Source: SCN-69-37 sp044507065 (GTDB taxonomy: Bacteria > Acidobacteriota > Vicinamibacteria > Vicinamibacterales > SCN-69-37). Taken from it: a stretch of 64,000 nucleotides of DNA. Positions 7,392 to 15,985 of the stretch are shown piece by piece. The notes beneath the pieces were generated by a model. The model was not told the DNA's origin, made no database searches, and worked only from the letters and a program-made list of their open reading frames with translations. Every line of letters starts with the position of its first letter. Position 1 is the first letter of the stretch. The stretch lies in the NCBI GenBank assembly GCA_044507065.1, contig JBIQJY010000005.1, positions 45,679 through 109,678 of the forward strand, in the 5' to 3' direction. The position numbers and the translations under genes were made by a program.

Positions 7392-8006
7392 CTACCCATC
7401 CCACCCAGGCATCATCGTTGGATCGAGCCCGCCGACGTCGAAACTGGCGGTGCGGGTGCCGCCGGCGCGCACGGGGAACTCGATGCTGAGGCGTCCGGCC
7501 GTTCGTGCCGTCCGCCACAACGCGCGCGCGTCGTTGATGAACATCGCGATGGCCTCGTCGGTGGCGGGACGCCGGCCGGCCATCGCAACCGGCTCGGCAT
7601 CATCGACCGTCACGTGAACGGTGCAGCCGCGATAGCAGTCGAAGTCGCCCGCCTGCAGCACCAGGTAGCTGCTGCGGCCCCAGGACGGATGGTCGCGGAA
7701 GATCAGCCGCACGAGTCGCGCGCCCTGACCGTCGGTGTCCACGTTCTCGATGGAATTGATCGCGGCCGTGAGCTGTCGGCCCTGGCCGGCCGGTGTGTCG
7801 TGATAGGTCCAGAGCGCGGCCAGTCGTCGCGCCTCGAGCGCCCGGGCCGCTTCCTCGCGCGATCGCGCGTCAGCAGCCGCCTTCTCGGCGGCCAGCGCCG
7901 CGGCCTTCCCGGCTGCCTCGTCAGCCCCGGGTTGGCCGCATGCGGACAACCCGGCGACGGCCATCACGACCCCCAGTACGCGACCAACCGCTTTCACGGA
8001 TCTCAT
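7392..8006 (-). CDS. Secreted lipoprotein, unknown, with Ala/Glu-rich coiled coil
   Basis: A 204-residue protein with a lipoprotein signal ending in LSAC (Cys about residue 23). A charged helical linker follows (KAAALAAEKAAADARSREEA, residues ~34-60), then a globular domain with two cysteines (DFDCYRGCTVHV) that could form a disulfide. The C-terminus (RLSIEFPVRAGGTRTASFDV) looks beta-rich. No family recognised. A -10-like TAGGAT (8015-8020) ends 8 nt before the ATG with no Shine-Dalgarno. Its 3' end abuts the degenerate edge of the tandem array. Confidence 0.75.
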   Translation of the reverse strand: MRSVKAVGRVLGVVMAVAGLSACGQPGADEAAGKAAALAAEKAAADARSREEAARALEARRLAALWTYHDTPAGQGRQLTAAINSIENVDTDGQGARLVRLIFRDHPSWGRSSYLVLQAGDFDCYRGCTVHVTVDDAEPVAMAGRRPATDEAIAMFINDARALWRTARTAGRLSIEFPVRAGGTRTASFDVGGLDPTMMPGWDG

Positions 8007-8039
8007 CGCGGACCATCCTAACCCCGCTGGGGCGCTGAT

Positions 8040-8822
8040 TCAGGCATGTTGCGAACCCGCACTGGCGTCAGGGGAGAGCGCAGTCGCGGGCGGCGCAGTC
8101 TCGAGATTCGCCTGGATGGCGTCCTTGACCGCGTCGATGAGTTCGGTCAGCTGCTTGTCGCCACGGCCCGTCGTGGCGATCGGTGCACCGATGAACACGT
8201 CGACGCGTCCCGGTCTCGGTGCGAGCGTCGTCTTCGGCAGGAGGGCGAACGTGCCGCGGATGGTCACCGGTACCACCGGCACGCCGGCGCGCACCGCGAT
8301 CTTGAAGGCGCCGGTCTTGAACTCCTGCAGGTGCCCGTCGGGCGTGCGCGTGCCCTCGGGAAATACCGCGAGTGACTTGCCCGCGCGCAGGCCGTCGACG
8401 ACCGTCTTCAGGCTGCGCGCCGTCTTGCGCGCGTCGCCGCGATCGATCGGGAAGTTGCCCGACGTCCACAGGTGCCAGCCGAGAAACGGCACGTGGAACA
8501 GCCCGCGTTTCGCCATGATCTTGAACTGATAGGGCAGGCATGCGAACAGCGCGGGCGTGTCGATCAGGCTCGAGTGGTTGGCCACGTAGACGTAGCTGCG
8601 GTCGGGTCGCACGTGCTCGACGCCGTGCACGCGGATACGTGCGCCAATCGTGAGCGCCACCATGCGGCACCACCAGCGCGCGCAGCCGTGCTGCAGGTTG
8701 CCGGTCCGATCGAACGGCCACAGCAACAGCGAGATCGTCCCCATGACGACGGTCTCGACGTACCAGAGCAGATTGGCGATGGGTGCCCACGCGTAGACGA
8801 GCACCGTCTTCAGAATGTGCAT
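8040..8822 (-). CDS. plsC: 1-acyl-sn-glycerol-3-phosphate acyltransferase (PlsC family)
   Basis: A 260-residue inner-membrane acyltransferase that would convert lysophosphatidic acid to phosphatidic acid in phospholipid synthesis. Motif I (HX4D) is in VANHSSLIDTPALF (about residue 80), the substrate motif is in FPIDRGDARKT, and motif III is FPEGTRTPDG (about residue 155). VPVVPVTIRGTF matches motif IV. A hydrophobic N-terminus (LLWYVETVVMGTISLLLWPF) anchors it. Other LPLAT-superfamily substrates are possible. Confidence 0.9.
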   Translation of the reverse strand: MHILKTVLVYAWAPIANLLWYVETVVMGTISLLLWPFDRTGNLQHGCARWWCRMVALTIGARIRVHGVEHVRPDRSYVYVANHSSLIDTPALFACLPYQFKIMAKRGLFHVPFLGWHLWTSGNFPIDRGDARKTARSLKTVVDGLRAGKSLAVFPEGTRTPDGHLQEFKTGAFKIAVRAGVPVVPVTIRGTFALLPKTTLAPRPGRVDVFIGAPIATTGRGDKQLTELIDAVKDAIQANLETAPPATALSPDASAGSQHA

Positions 8823-8892
8823 GCGGCGACCGACAGTCTACGACGGGTGCGCCCCCAACCGCGTTCAGTGCGGCCGTCGCCGCGGCAACCGG

Positions 8893-9255
8893 CTAACGCG
8901 ACGTGTGTGAGGACGCGATGAGTACGACGCCCGAGGCCACGCCCGGCGGCAGGTTGAGGTTGCCGCCGAACATGCTGAGATCGAAACCGTCCTGCACGCG
9001 GCCCTTGACCTTCACGCGTGCACCCTCGCGCGGCACGCCCTGCGTCGAGGCCACCCAGAGCGATCCGCTGGAATCCTGCACGCGGTAGACGCCGCGGCCG
9101 AGGACCGAGACGCTGTCGACGACGGTGCCGCTGATGGTCACCTCACGATTGCGGTAGCGCGACGGATCCGAGGTGACGCGGCCCACCGACGTGGCGCACG
9201 CGGCGAGCAATACGACAACGAGCGCCGGCACGAGGAGACGGACGGGACGCAGCAT
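8893..9255 (-). CDS. Small OB-fold-like lipoprotein
   Basis: A 120-residue protein with a lipoprotein signal (VVVLLAACATS, Cys about residue 18). The start ATG at 9255 is preceded by CTGGAGG, favouring it over an upstream in-frame Met. The mature part reads SRYRNREVTISGTVVDSVSV, then YRVQDSSGSLWVAS and GARVKVKGRVQDG, a pattern of five strands typical of OB-fold periplasmic proteins. Probably envelope-located; ligand unknown. Confidence 0.72.
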   Translation of the reverse strand: MLRPVRLLVPALVVVLLAACATSVGRVTSDPSRYRNREVTISGTVVDSVSVLGRGVYRVQDSSGSLWVASTQGVPREGARVKVKGRVQDGFDLSMFGGNLNLPPGVASGVVLIASSHTSR

Positions 9256-9342
9256 GGGGACCTCCAGGGGCGCCGCGGGGACGGGTCGGCCGCCAGCGAC
9301 GAGCATACTGCAGCCCGACCGCGTCGGTAACCGGTCCGCGTC

Positions 9343-10374
9343 CTACTCCTGCGAGAGCGACGAGACGTAGGCGATGAGGTCGACGATGTCCGCGTCGGTC
9401 AGGTTCGCCACGACCGGCATCATCAGTGCCGCCATCGCGCCGCGCCGCGTGCCGAGCTTGATGTCGTACATCTGCCTCGCGAGGTAGCTCGGCGAACGGC
9501 CCGCCAGGTCGGGAATCGGCCCCACGCCCAGCAGGCCCGCGCCGTGGCACGTGCTGCACACGATGGTCCTGCCATTGCCCCCGGTGGTCGCGAGCACCCG
9601 GCCGCGCTCGACGGCGCCGGGCGGCACGTAGGCGATGAACCCCGATCGCGGGTTGCGCCACTGCGTCTGCTGCGTGTTCTCGGGCGACTCGATGATGCGG
9701 TTGCCGAGCGGCTCGGTGGTGCCGTCGCCAATCGCGTAGAAGATCTCGCCGCCGAGGCGCATGCGCGGGATGGTCTCGGTCTCGACCACGCGGATGTAGG
9801 GCGTCCACTTCATCGAGGCGAAGTAGCGCGCGCTCGCCTCGATCTCCTCGTCGGTGAGCGCCCGCGCGATCTGCACCATCTCGGATGTGTTGGCCTTGCG
9901 CGGTTCGGCGCTGGCCCGCAGGCCGTCGCGGAAATCGTGCAGCTGCTGGACGATGTACTCGTAGGGCAGGCCCTGAATGGGTGCATTCTCGGGGCGGCCC
10001 TTGCCGTTGGGCAGGTGGCACATCGCGCACGCGCGCACCTCCGGATTCTTGCCCTTCGCGACAATCTCGGGCATCACCGGATGGTCCTGCGGGAACCAGT
10101 CCGCCGGGCCGTGCCGGTAGCCAATCTGCTGCTGCGTGAACGCGAACTCGGATCCCTCGACGCGGCGCAGCTGTTCGGGTGAGGTGGCCGGCGGCGGTGG
10201 CGGCACGAACTCCTTTGGCGGCAGGACGGGCGGCGCCTGTTCCGGATATTCGCCGGCGGGCATTGGCGGCAGGCCGTAGGGCCAGGACGGCGGCAGCGGA
10301 CGTTGCTGCGCGCCCATGAATACGGTCGAGCCCAGCAGGAGGGCCGCGACCGACAGGAGTCGAGAAGTGCGCAC
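9343..10374 (-). CDS. Di-haem c-type cytochrome
   Basis: A 343-residue exported protein starting at GTG (VRTSRLLSVAALLLG, signal peptide). A long Pro-rich linker (about residues 25-60) precedes two CXXCH haem sites, CAMCH near residue 113 and CSTCH near residue 272, so two cytochrome c domains. Candidate axial Met residues follow (SEMVQIAR, ALMMPVVANL). The architecture resembles cytochrome c4/c553 tandem carriers that shuttle electrons in the periplasm. The start is chosen from the signal peptide, since in-frame upstream sequence is not protein-like. Confidence 0.85.
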   Translation of the reverse strand: MRTSRLLSVAALLLGSTVFMGAQQRPLPPSWPYGLPPMPAGEYPEQAPPVLPPKEFVPPPPPATSPEQLRRVEGSEFAFTQQQIGYRHGPADWFPQDHPVMPEIVAKGKNPEVRACAMCHLPNGKGRPENAPIQGLPYEYIVQQLHDFRDGLRASAEPRKANTSEMVQIARALTDEEIEASARYFASMKWTPYIRVVETETIPRMRLGGEIFYAIGDGTTEPLGNRIIESPENTQQTQWRNPRSGFIAYVPPGAVERGRVLATTGGNGRTIVCSTCHGAGLLGVGPIPDLAGRSPSYLARQMYDIKLGTRRGAMAALMMPVVANLTDADIVDLIAYVSSLSQE

Positions 10375-10564
10375 GTGTGAACCCCGGGGGAAAATTCCGT
10401 CGTCTGGAAGCCGTGAAGGACGGGAGTGTCGATGTTTTATATATCCGCCCGGCTCCATGCACAACACTGCATGGGGGCATGGAATTGCGCGCCGCCGCCG
10501 AGCCGTTCGCGTATGATTCCTGCTTGCGCCGGGGCCGTCACGGGCCCTCGGGACGACAGGAGCG

Positions 10565-11602
10565 ATGGTGGCGGAGAAGCACGTGTACATCGGCACCGAC
10601 GGCGGTGCGACGACGTCGAAGGTGGGAGCCGTCTGGCACGACGGCACGGTTGTCTCGACGCGGCTGCTGCAGCGGCCGACGCGATCGGACGAAGGGCCCG
10701 CGGCCGTCATTGAAGGCTGGGTCGCCTCGATCGGCGAATACCTGCAGATGAACCAGCTCAGCTGGGAGAATGTCGAAGGCGTCGGCCTGTCGATTCCGGG
10801 TCCGTTCCAGCGCTACGGTGTGTTCGACAAGTCGCCGAACCTGCCGGCCGACTTCGCGGGTTTCGACGTCTACACGGCCTACGCAAGCGCGCTGGCCGAG
10901 GCCGCCGGCCGCGCCGTCCCGCTTGTCGTGGGCAACGATGGCAATTACGGCGGCGTCGCCGAGGCGGCGCGCGCCCGCGGATCGGCGCATGCCACGGTGA
11001 TGCTTCTGGCGCCCGGATCCGGGCTCGGCTGCGCGTTCATCGATCGGCAGGGGCTGCCGCTCGACGGCGACACGCTGGCCGGGATGGAGGCCGCGCACAT
11101 GCCCGCGCCGCTGCACCTGCTGGGCGCCCGCCCGTACCGGTGCGGCTGCGGCCGCGAATGGGGATGTGTCGAGGTCTACACGACATTGTCGGGATTGCCC
11201 CATCTGCTTGCCGACAGACTTGCCGATTATCCGGATCACGAGCTGGCGCGATCGCCGCTCGACATGAAGCAGCGCGCGTTCGCGCTGCGCGGTCTTGCAC
11301 AGAAGGGCGACGCCCTGGCGCTCGAGTTGTTCGATTTCCAGGCGCGCGCGCTGGGGCTGCACGTGGCATCGCTCGCCATGGCGCTCGACCCCGGGTTCGT
11401 GGTGATTGGCGGAGGGCTGATGGATCCCGAGGCGACCACCGAGGCCTTCCGCGAGCGGTATCTCGGCGTGATTCGGGGGACGGCCGCGCCGTACCTGTGG
11501 CCGGCGCAACGCGCGCGGCTGACCATCGTGCCAGCCGCGCTGGGCGATCTGTCCCAGTCGATTGGTGCCGCGCTGGCGGCCCTCTACCAGAGCCGTTCCT
11601 GA
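10565..11602 (+). CDS. ROK-family sugar kinase
   Basis: A 345-residue cytosolic kinase. The N-terminal phosphate loop is IGTDGGATTSKVGAV, the catalytic Asp lies in VVGNDGNYGGVAEAA (about residue 125), and the ROK zinc motif is RCGCGREWGCVE (about residue 195). GSGLGCAFID and FVVIGGGLMDP complete the two ATP-site motifs. The start ATG has GACAGGAGC upstream and a TATGAT hexamer about 50 nt away. ROK kinases phosphorylate glucose, fructose, GlcNAc or ManNAc; the substrate is not readable here. Confidence 0.88.
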   Translation: MVAEKHVYIGTDGGATTSKVGAVWHDGTVVSTRLLQRPTRSDEGPAAVIEGWVASIGEYLQMNQLSWENVEGVGLSIPGPFQRYGVFDKSPNLPADFAGFDVYTAYASALAEAAGRAVPLVVGNDGNYGGVAEAARARGSAHATVMLLAPGSGLGCAFIDRQGLPLDGDTLAGMEAAHMPAPLHLLGARPYRCGCGREWGCVEVYTTLSGLPHLLADRLADYPDHELARSPLDMKQRAFALRGLAQKGDALALELFDFQARALGLHVASLAMALDPGFVVIGGGLMDPEATTEAFRERYLGVIRGTAAPYLWPAQRARLTIVPAALGDLSQSIGAALAALYQSRS

Positions 11603-11651
11603 CGCCTGGCCGCGGAGGCGGCCGACAGAGAACGGGCACGATGTTTCGACG

Positions 11652-11692
11652 GCCAGTGCAGTACTGACGCTCCCCAGCGGCGGTGCACTGGC
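11652..11692. promoter_or_regulatory. 9-bp inverted repeat upstream of the GGDEF-EAL gene
   Basis: GCCAGTGCA (11652-11660) and its exact complement TGCACTGGC (11684-11692) are separated by 23 nt, and the second arm ends 15 nt before the TTG start of the c-di-GMP enzyme. It could be an operator or a 5'-leader hairpin. No T-tract follows, so it is not an intrinsic terminator. Confidence 0.4.
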
Positions 11693-11707
11693 TGTGGTGA
11701 TCGCAAC

Positions 11708-14383
11708 TTGACCGAACGAACGGGCCGGACGATCGCACGGCTGCTGCCTGCCGACCTCATCGCGGGGTGGGCGGCAGCTGCGTACGCCGGCGGCTTCATC
11801 GTCTGGTGGCTGGCGACGGCCCGGCCCGACGAAACGTCGATGCCGGCGCTGGCGCTCGTCCACGTACCGATTGGGCTGCTCATCACGTTCCTCACCATGC
11901 GCCTTGCGGCGCGCACGACCAACCCGGGGACAGCGCGGGCGGTCGCGGTCCTGGGGCTGGCGGCCGTGCTCTTTCCCGTCAGCGACGTGCTGATGGCGTA
12001 CCTGCAGCGCGACGGCGCCGTGGCGGCCGCGAGTGTGGCAGGTCTGCTGCCGTACCCGGTGCTGTGCGCGGCCGCGCTGCTGCTGCCGTCGCTCGTGCGC
12101 CGACCGCTCGATCGCACGCTCTACTGGATCGACATGGCCATCGTGGTGGTGGGCGCGTCGATGGTGCTGTGGGCGCTGGCCTTCGAGTCGTTCCTGATCG
12201 AGCCGTCCGGCGGGCAGCAGTCTGCCGCCGTTGTCTGGGCCTACGCCTGCGGCGCCGTGATCATCGTCACGGCGGTGGCGAGCCTGCTGCTGCAACTGCC
12301 GCGCGGCGTGCGTCGCCCCGCGGTGCTGTCGTTCGCACTGTCGCTCGTCGTGCTGGTGCTGGCCGACGTCGCATGGCTTGCGCACGATGTCGCCGCGGGC
12401 CTTCACCATCCTGTCCGCGCCGCACATGAACTGCTCTGGGTGGTTGCGGCGCTCACGGCATTGCGGCGGCGGGGCACGGTGGCCGGCGAGGGCGAGGCGC
12501 TGACGCAGCCGGTCGACTGGCTGCCGTACGCGGCGGCAGCCGCGGGTGCCGTGACGTTCATTGTCGAGGTCGCCGGCGGCACCGCCGAGGGGCTCGTCGC
12601 GCTGGCGCCGCCCATGGCACTGCTGACGCTGCTGCTGCTCGCACGGCTCGCCCTGGCCGTGCGCGACGTGGAGCGGCTGCGCATCGAGCGCGCCGTGCTC
12701 GCCAGTGACGCGCGGTTCCAGTCGATGGTCCATCACGCGGCCGACATGATCTACGTGGTCGATTCCACGTGGACGATCACCTACGTGAGCCCGTCGGTGT
12801 CCGAGGCGCTCGGCTACCGCACGTCGCACCTGGTGGGATCATCGCTGCTCGATCTGGTGCACGCCGAGGATGTGGCCGATACCGGGAGCCGGCTGCGCGA
12901 GTGCCTCGTCGACCCGTCGCGCCCGATGCGCACGGAGTGGCGCGTGCGGCGTCACGATCAGACGTACATCCACACCGAGACGGCGTGCGTGAATCTCATG
13001 GGCGACGATTCGATCCGCGGCATCGTGCTGACGGCGCGGGACGTCTCGGAGCGCAACTACCTCGAGGAGCAGCTCACCCATCGCGCGTTCCACGACCCGC
13101 TCACGGGGCTGGCCAACCCGGCGCTGTTCCACAACCGCGTGCAGCACGCGCTGGCACGCCGGCGCGGTGAGCAGGGACGGCTTGGCGTGGTCTTCATCGA
13201 CATGGACTACTTCAAGTCCGTGAACGATCGGCTGGGCCACGCCGGCGGCGATGCCCTCCTGCGTGCGGCCGCGTTGCGGCTGGTGAGCGGCCTGCGCGCG
13301 TTCGATACGGCGGCGAGACTCGGCGGGGACGAGTTTGCCGTGCTCGTCGACGACATTCCGCGCAACGATGAAGTCATCCAGGTTGCCGAGCGGATTGCCC
13401 GCGCGTTCCGCGAGCCGTTCATGGTGGACGGGCGGGAGGTCAACACCTCGGCCAGCGTCGGGATCGCGCTGGCGGCGGTGGGGCAGAACGCCGACGAGCT
13501 GCTGCGCAACGCGGACCTGGCGATGTACTTCGCGAAGAACCGCGGGCGCGGCCAGGCCGTGCTGTTCGAGCCGTCGATGCACGCGGCCGCCGTCACGCGT
13601 CAGGAACTCCAGCGCGACCTGGCCCGGGCGCTCGAGCGCGGCGAACTCTCGCTCGTCTACCAGCCGATTCACGCCCTCGACACCCGCGCGGTGGTTGGCG
13701 CCGAGGCGCTGCTGCGCTGGGTGCACCCGACGCGCGGCCCCGTGCAGCCGGCCACGTTCCTGCCCATTGCGGAGGAGTCCGGGTTGATGGTGGCCATCGG
13801 CCAGTGGGTGCTGCGCACCGCGTGCGTCGACGCCGCTGCGTGGCGATCGCGATCGCCGGCGCCGCTGTCGCTCCGCGTGTGGATCAACCTGTCGAGCCGC
13901 CAGCTGTCCGAGGAAGCACTGCAGGCGCACGTGGCCGAGGCCATTGCCGCCGCCGGGATCTCGGCCGGCGCCGTGGTGCTCGAGCTGACCGAACGCATGC
14001 TGCTGCAGCACAAGGACCGCGCACTCGATCTCATGGAGCAGCTGAAGGCCCTTGGCGTCCACCTTGCCATCGACGACTTCGGCACGGGGTACTCGTCGCT
14101 GAGCCACCTGCAGCGCCTGCCGATCGACATCCTGAAGATCGATCGTGTGTTCGTCGACGCCATCGCATCCGACGAACACGCGTCGGCGCTGGCGCGCACG
14201 GTCGTGAGCCTCGGTGAATCGATGTCGCTCGAGATCGTGGCCGAGGGCATCGAGAACGCGGACCAGATTGCCCGCCTCCGCGCGATCGGGTGCAACGCGG
14301 GCCAGGGGTTCTTCTTCGGGATGCCGCTCTCGGCGGCCGACCTGGCCGACTACGCCGATCGATCGCGCAGCTTGAGTGTGTAG
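11708..14383 (+). CDS. Membrane-bound PAS-GGDEF-EAL c-di-GMP enzyme
   Basis: An 891-residue protein. Residues ~10-330 hold about nine hydrophobic helices (MASE-like sensor). A PAS domain (FQSMVHHAADMIYVV to TARDVSERNYLEEQL) spans ~337-455. The GGDEF domain has an intact RLGGDEFAVL near 538, so cyclase activity is possible. The EAL domain has EALLRW near 665, ELTERML, IDDFGTGYSSL and ILKIDRVF, so phosphodiesterase activity is also possible. Both catalytic signatures look intact. TTG 11708 is the apparent start; a nearby alternative cannot be excluded. Confidence 0.93.
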   Translation: MTERTGRTIARLLPADLIAGWAAAAYAGGFIVWWLATARPDETSMPALALVHVPIGLLITFLTMRLAARTTNPGTARAVAVLGLAAVLFPVSDVLMAYLQRDGAVAAASVAGLLPYPVLCAAALLLPSLVRRPLDRTLYWIDMAIVVVGASMVLWALAFESFLIEPSGGQQSAAVVWAYACGAVIIVTAVASLLLQLPRGVRRPAVLSFALSLVVLVLADVAWLAHDVAAGLHHPVRAAHELLWVVAALTALRRRGTVAGEGEALTQPVDWLPYAAAAAGAVTFIVEVAGGTAEGLVALAPPMALLTLLLLARLALAVRDVERLRIERAVLASDARFQSMVHHAADMIYVVDSTWTITYVSPSVSEALGYRTSHLVGSSLLDLVHAEDVADTGSRLRECLVDPSRPMRTEWRVRRHDQTYIHTETACVNLMGDDSIRGIVLTARDVSERNYLEEQLTHRAFHDPLTGLANPALFHNRVQHALARRRGEQGRLGVVFIDMDYFKSVNDRLGHAGGDALLRAAALRLVSGLRAFDTAARLGGDEFAVLVDDIPRNDEVIQVAERIARAFREPFMVDGREVNTSASVGIALAAVGQNADELLRNADLAMYFAKNRGRGQAVLFEPSMHAAAVTRQELQRDLARALERGELSLVYQPIHALDTRAVVGAEALLRWVHPTRGPVQPATFLPIAEESGLMVAIGQWVLRTACVDAAAWRSRSPAPLSLRVWINLSSRQLSEEALQAHVAEAIAAAGISAGAVVLELTERMLLQHKDRALDLMEQLKALGVHLAIDDFGTGYSSLSHLQRLPIDILKIDRVFVDAIASDEHASALARTVVSLGESMSLEIVAEGIENADQIARLRAIGCNAGQGFFFGMPLSAADLADYADRSRSLSV

Positions 14384-14384
14384 G

Positions 14385-14444
14385 GAGGCTGCGAGGCTAC
14401 AAGGCTGCGAGGCTGCGAGGCTGCGAGGCTGCGAGGCTACGAGG
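14385..14444. repeat. 8-bp tandem repeat (GAGGCTGC), 7.5 copies
   Basis: Units GAGGCTGC, GAGGCTAC and AAGGCTGC follow each other from 14385, two bases after the TAG stop of the GGDEF-EAL gene, and run into the stop codon of the convergent 101-residue gene. Related arrays are at 14885-14912 (opposite orientation) and 51650-51689. Confidence 0.9.
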
Positions 14445-14742
14445 TGGAGTCAACGCCCTCGAGCAGGACCCGGGCAATGGCTTGCCATTCGGTGTCGAGC
14501 GGACCGGACGCCGGGGTCGTGCCCGCACGGTGGTACCAGTAGTGCGCGTTGCCGATGTCGCCTTCCTTGCGGTGCAGGTAGGCGTGTACCCACGAGCCGG
14601 TGCGGTCCTCGATGTCCTGCGCCACGGCGTGGGCGCGCTCCCAGTCGCCCCGGCCGTCGTGCCAGAGTGCGACCAGTGCCGGCGACAGTCCGGACGGCGG
14701 GGCGTCCTGCTCGAGGCTGCGATGGAAATCAGCGAAGGTCAT
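14437..14742 (-). CDS. Conserved hypothetical protein, 101 aa
   Basis: A soluble, Trp/His-rich small protein: LSPALVALWHDGRGDWERAH, DIEDRTGSWVHAYLHRKEGD and AHYWYHRAGTTPASG. The alpha-helical pattern resembles a TPR-like or four-helix module. Its function is unknown. Its stop codon lies inside the 8-bp tandem array. It is flanked upstream by the divergent tRNA-Lys. Confidence 0.7.
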   Translation of the reverse strand: MTFADFHRSLEQDAPPSGLSPALVALWHDGRGDWERAHAVAQDIEDRTGSWVHAYLHRKEGDIGNAHYWYHRAGTTPASGPLDTEWQAIARVLLEGVDSTS

Positions 14743-14805
14743 CGGAAAGGACAGGCTACAACGGAACCGGGCGGGCTGATGTTGATACCATGTCGTGCGC
14801 GACGA

Positions 14806-14880
14806 GGGCCGCTAGCTCAGTGGTAGAGCACCTGGCTTTTAACCAGAGGGTCGCTGGTTCGATCCCAGCGCGGCCCACCA
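14806..14880 (+). tRNA. tRNA-Lys (anticodon UUU)
   Basis: The acceptor GGGCCGC pairs with GCGGCCC. The D-arm is GCTCAGTGGTAGAGC, the anticodon stem CCTGG/CCAGA holds loop CTTTTAA (anticodon TTT), and the T-arm is GCTGG-TTCGATC-CCAGC. The 3' CCA is encoded. A -10-like GATACCAT lies about 20 nt upstream. tRNA-Lys(UUU) is a known substrate of MnmA. Confidence 0.96.
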
Positions 14881-14884
14881 ACCG

Positions 14885-14912
14885 CCTCGTAGCCTCGCAG
14901 CCTCGCAGCCTC
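14885..14912. repeat. 8-bp tandem repeat, 3.5 copies, inverted relative to 14385-14444
   Basis: Read on the minus strand it is GAGGCTGC, GAGGCTGC, GAGGCTAC, GAGG. It starts at the stop codon of the arginase gene (one base shared) and ends 4 nt from the tRNA-Lys CCA. Confidence 0.88.
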
Positions 14913-15834
14913 AAATAATCCTCATCCCCAGCGCCGAGAGCACGAGCTCGGTGCCGAGGACGGCCGTCTGGTTCTGGATGTCGAGGATCGGGTTGACTTC
15001 GACCACATCGAGGCCGATGAGCCGGCCCGAGTCGGCCAGCATTTCCATCACCATGTGCGCCTCGCGATAGTCGAGGCCGCCCTTGACCGGCGTGCCTACG
15101 CCCGGTGCAATCGACGGGTCGCACGCGTCGAGATCGAACGAGACGTGGATGCCGATCGTGTCGTGCCCGGCCAGCGCCACAGCGCGCTCCATCACGTCCG
15201 CGATGCCGTGCCTGTCGATGTCCTTCATCGTGAACAGGTGCACGCGCGAATCGCGGATCCGCGCCTTCTCGAGGTCGTCCAGATTGCGCACGCCCAGGAT
15301 GACGGTCTTCTCGGCGCGCACCTTTGGCGATCGCGTGCCGATGCGCGAGAGCTCCGCCGGCTCGGGGCCGAGCAGCGCCGAGAGCGGCATGCCGTGCACG
15401 TTTCCTGTCGTCGTGGTGGCCGGCGTGTTCATGTCGCCGTGGGCATCGACCCAGATCAGGCCCAGATCACGCCCCTGGTCGGCGGCGAAGTCGGCCGAGG
15501 CGCCGACCGAGCCGGCGGCCAGCGAGTGGTCGCCGCCGAGGACGATGGGGAAGGCGCCCTCCTGGTGAGCCGCGCGGACCTGCTGGTAGAGCCGCTGGCA
15601 GACGCGGGCGATTTCCCGGATGTACCGTTTTCGGGGGTCCCGGGGCGTGCGCGTCTCGGGGATGGGCGCGTCGATGTCGCCCTTGTCGACCACCCGGAAG
15701 CCCATCGCCGTCAACCGTTCGCCCAGTCCGGCGATACGGACCGCTGAGGGTCCCATGTCGACGCCGCGCCGCCCGCCTCCCAGATCGAGGGGGACGCCGA
15801 GGATGTGGGCCAGGCGGGAGTTGGCGCGCGACAT
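14911..15834 (-). CDS. rocF: Arginase
   Basis: A 307-residue manganese hydrolase converting arginine to ornithine and urea. All metal-site motifs are visible: VLGGDHSLAAGS, WVDAHGDMNTP and SFDLDACDPSIAPGVGTP. The N-terminal GVPLDLGGGRRGVDMGPSA favours arginase over agmatinase. ATG 15834 is preferred to the in-frame GTG 15861 because a -10-like CATAAT (15842-15847) ends 7 nt before the ATG, suggesting leaderless translation. No other urea-cycle or arginine gene is nearby. Confidence 0.92.
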   Translation of the reverse strand: MSRANSRLAHILGVPLDLGGGRRGVDMGPSAVRIAGLGERLTAMGFRVVDKGDIDAPIPETRTPRDPRKRYIREIARVCQRLYQQVRAAHQEGAFPIVLGGDHSLAAGSVGASADFAADQGRDLGLIWVDAHGDMNTPATTTTGNVHGMPLSALLGPEPAELSRIGTRSPKVRAEKTVILGVRNLDDLEKARIRDSRVHLFTMKDIDRHGIADVMERAVALAGHDTIGIHVSFDLDACDPSIAPGVGTPVKGGLDYREAHMVMEMLADSGRLIGLDVVEVNPILDIQNQTAVLGTELVLSALGMRII

Positions 15835-15985
15835 GCTCGAAATTATGGCATTTTCGAGCACTTACGGCTCCGGCCGTGGTCGAAACAGCTGGATACGGTG
15901 TTAGGATGTCGTCGCCGTTACGTGGGCCCCCGCGGACTTCCCCAGGTGTTCTTCGGGTTGGCAACCTAAATCGGTTGGAGGTTGT

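Noticed and set aside
10538..12829. 763-codon open frame on the minus strand opposite the ROK kinase and GGDEF-EAL genes
   Set aside because: Its translation is His/Arg/Gln-rich with no domain; it is an antisense shadow created by high GC and scarce stop codons.
14376..14918. Open frames running through the 8-bp arrays (Arg-Gly-Cys-Glu-Ala-Ala repeats)
   Set aside because: They are translations of tandem repeat and tRNA sequence, not proteins.
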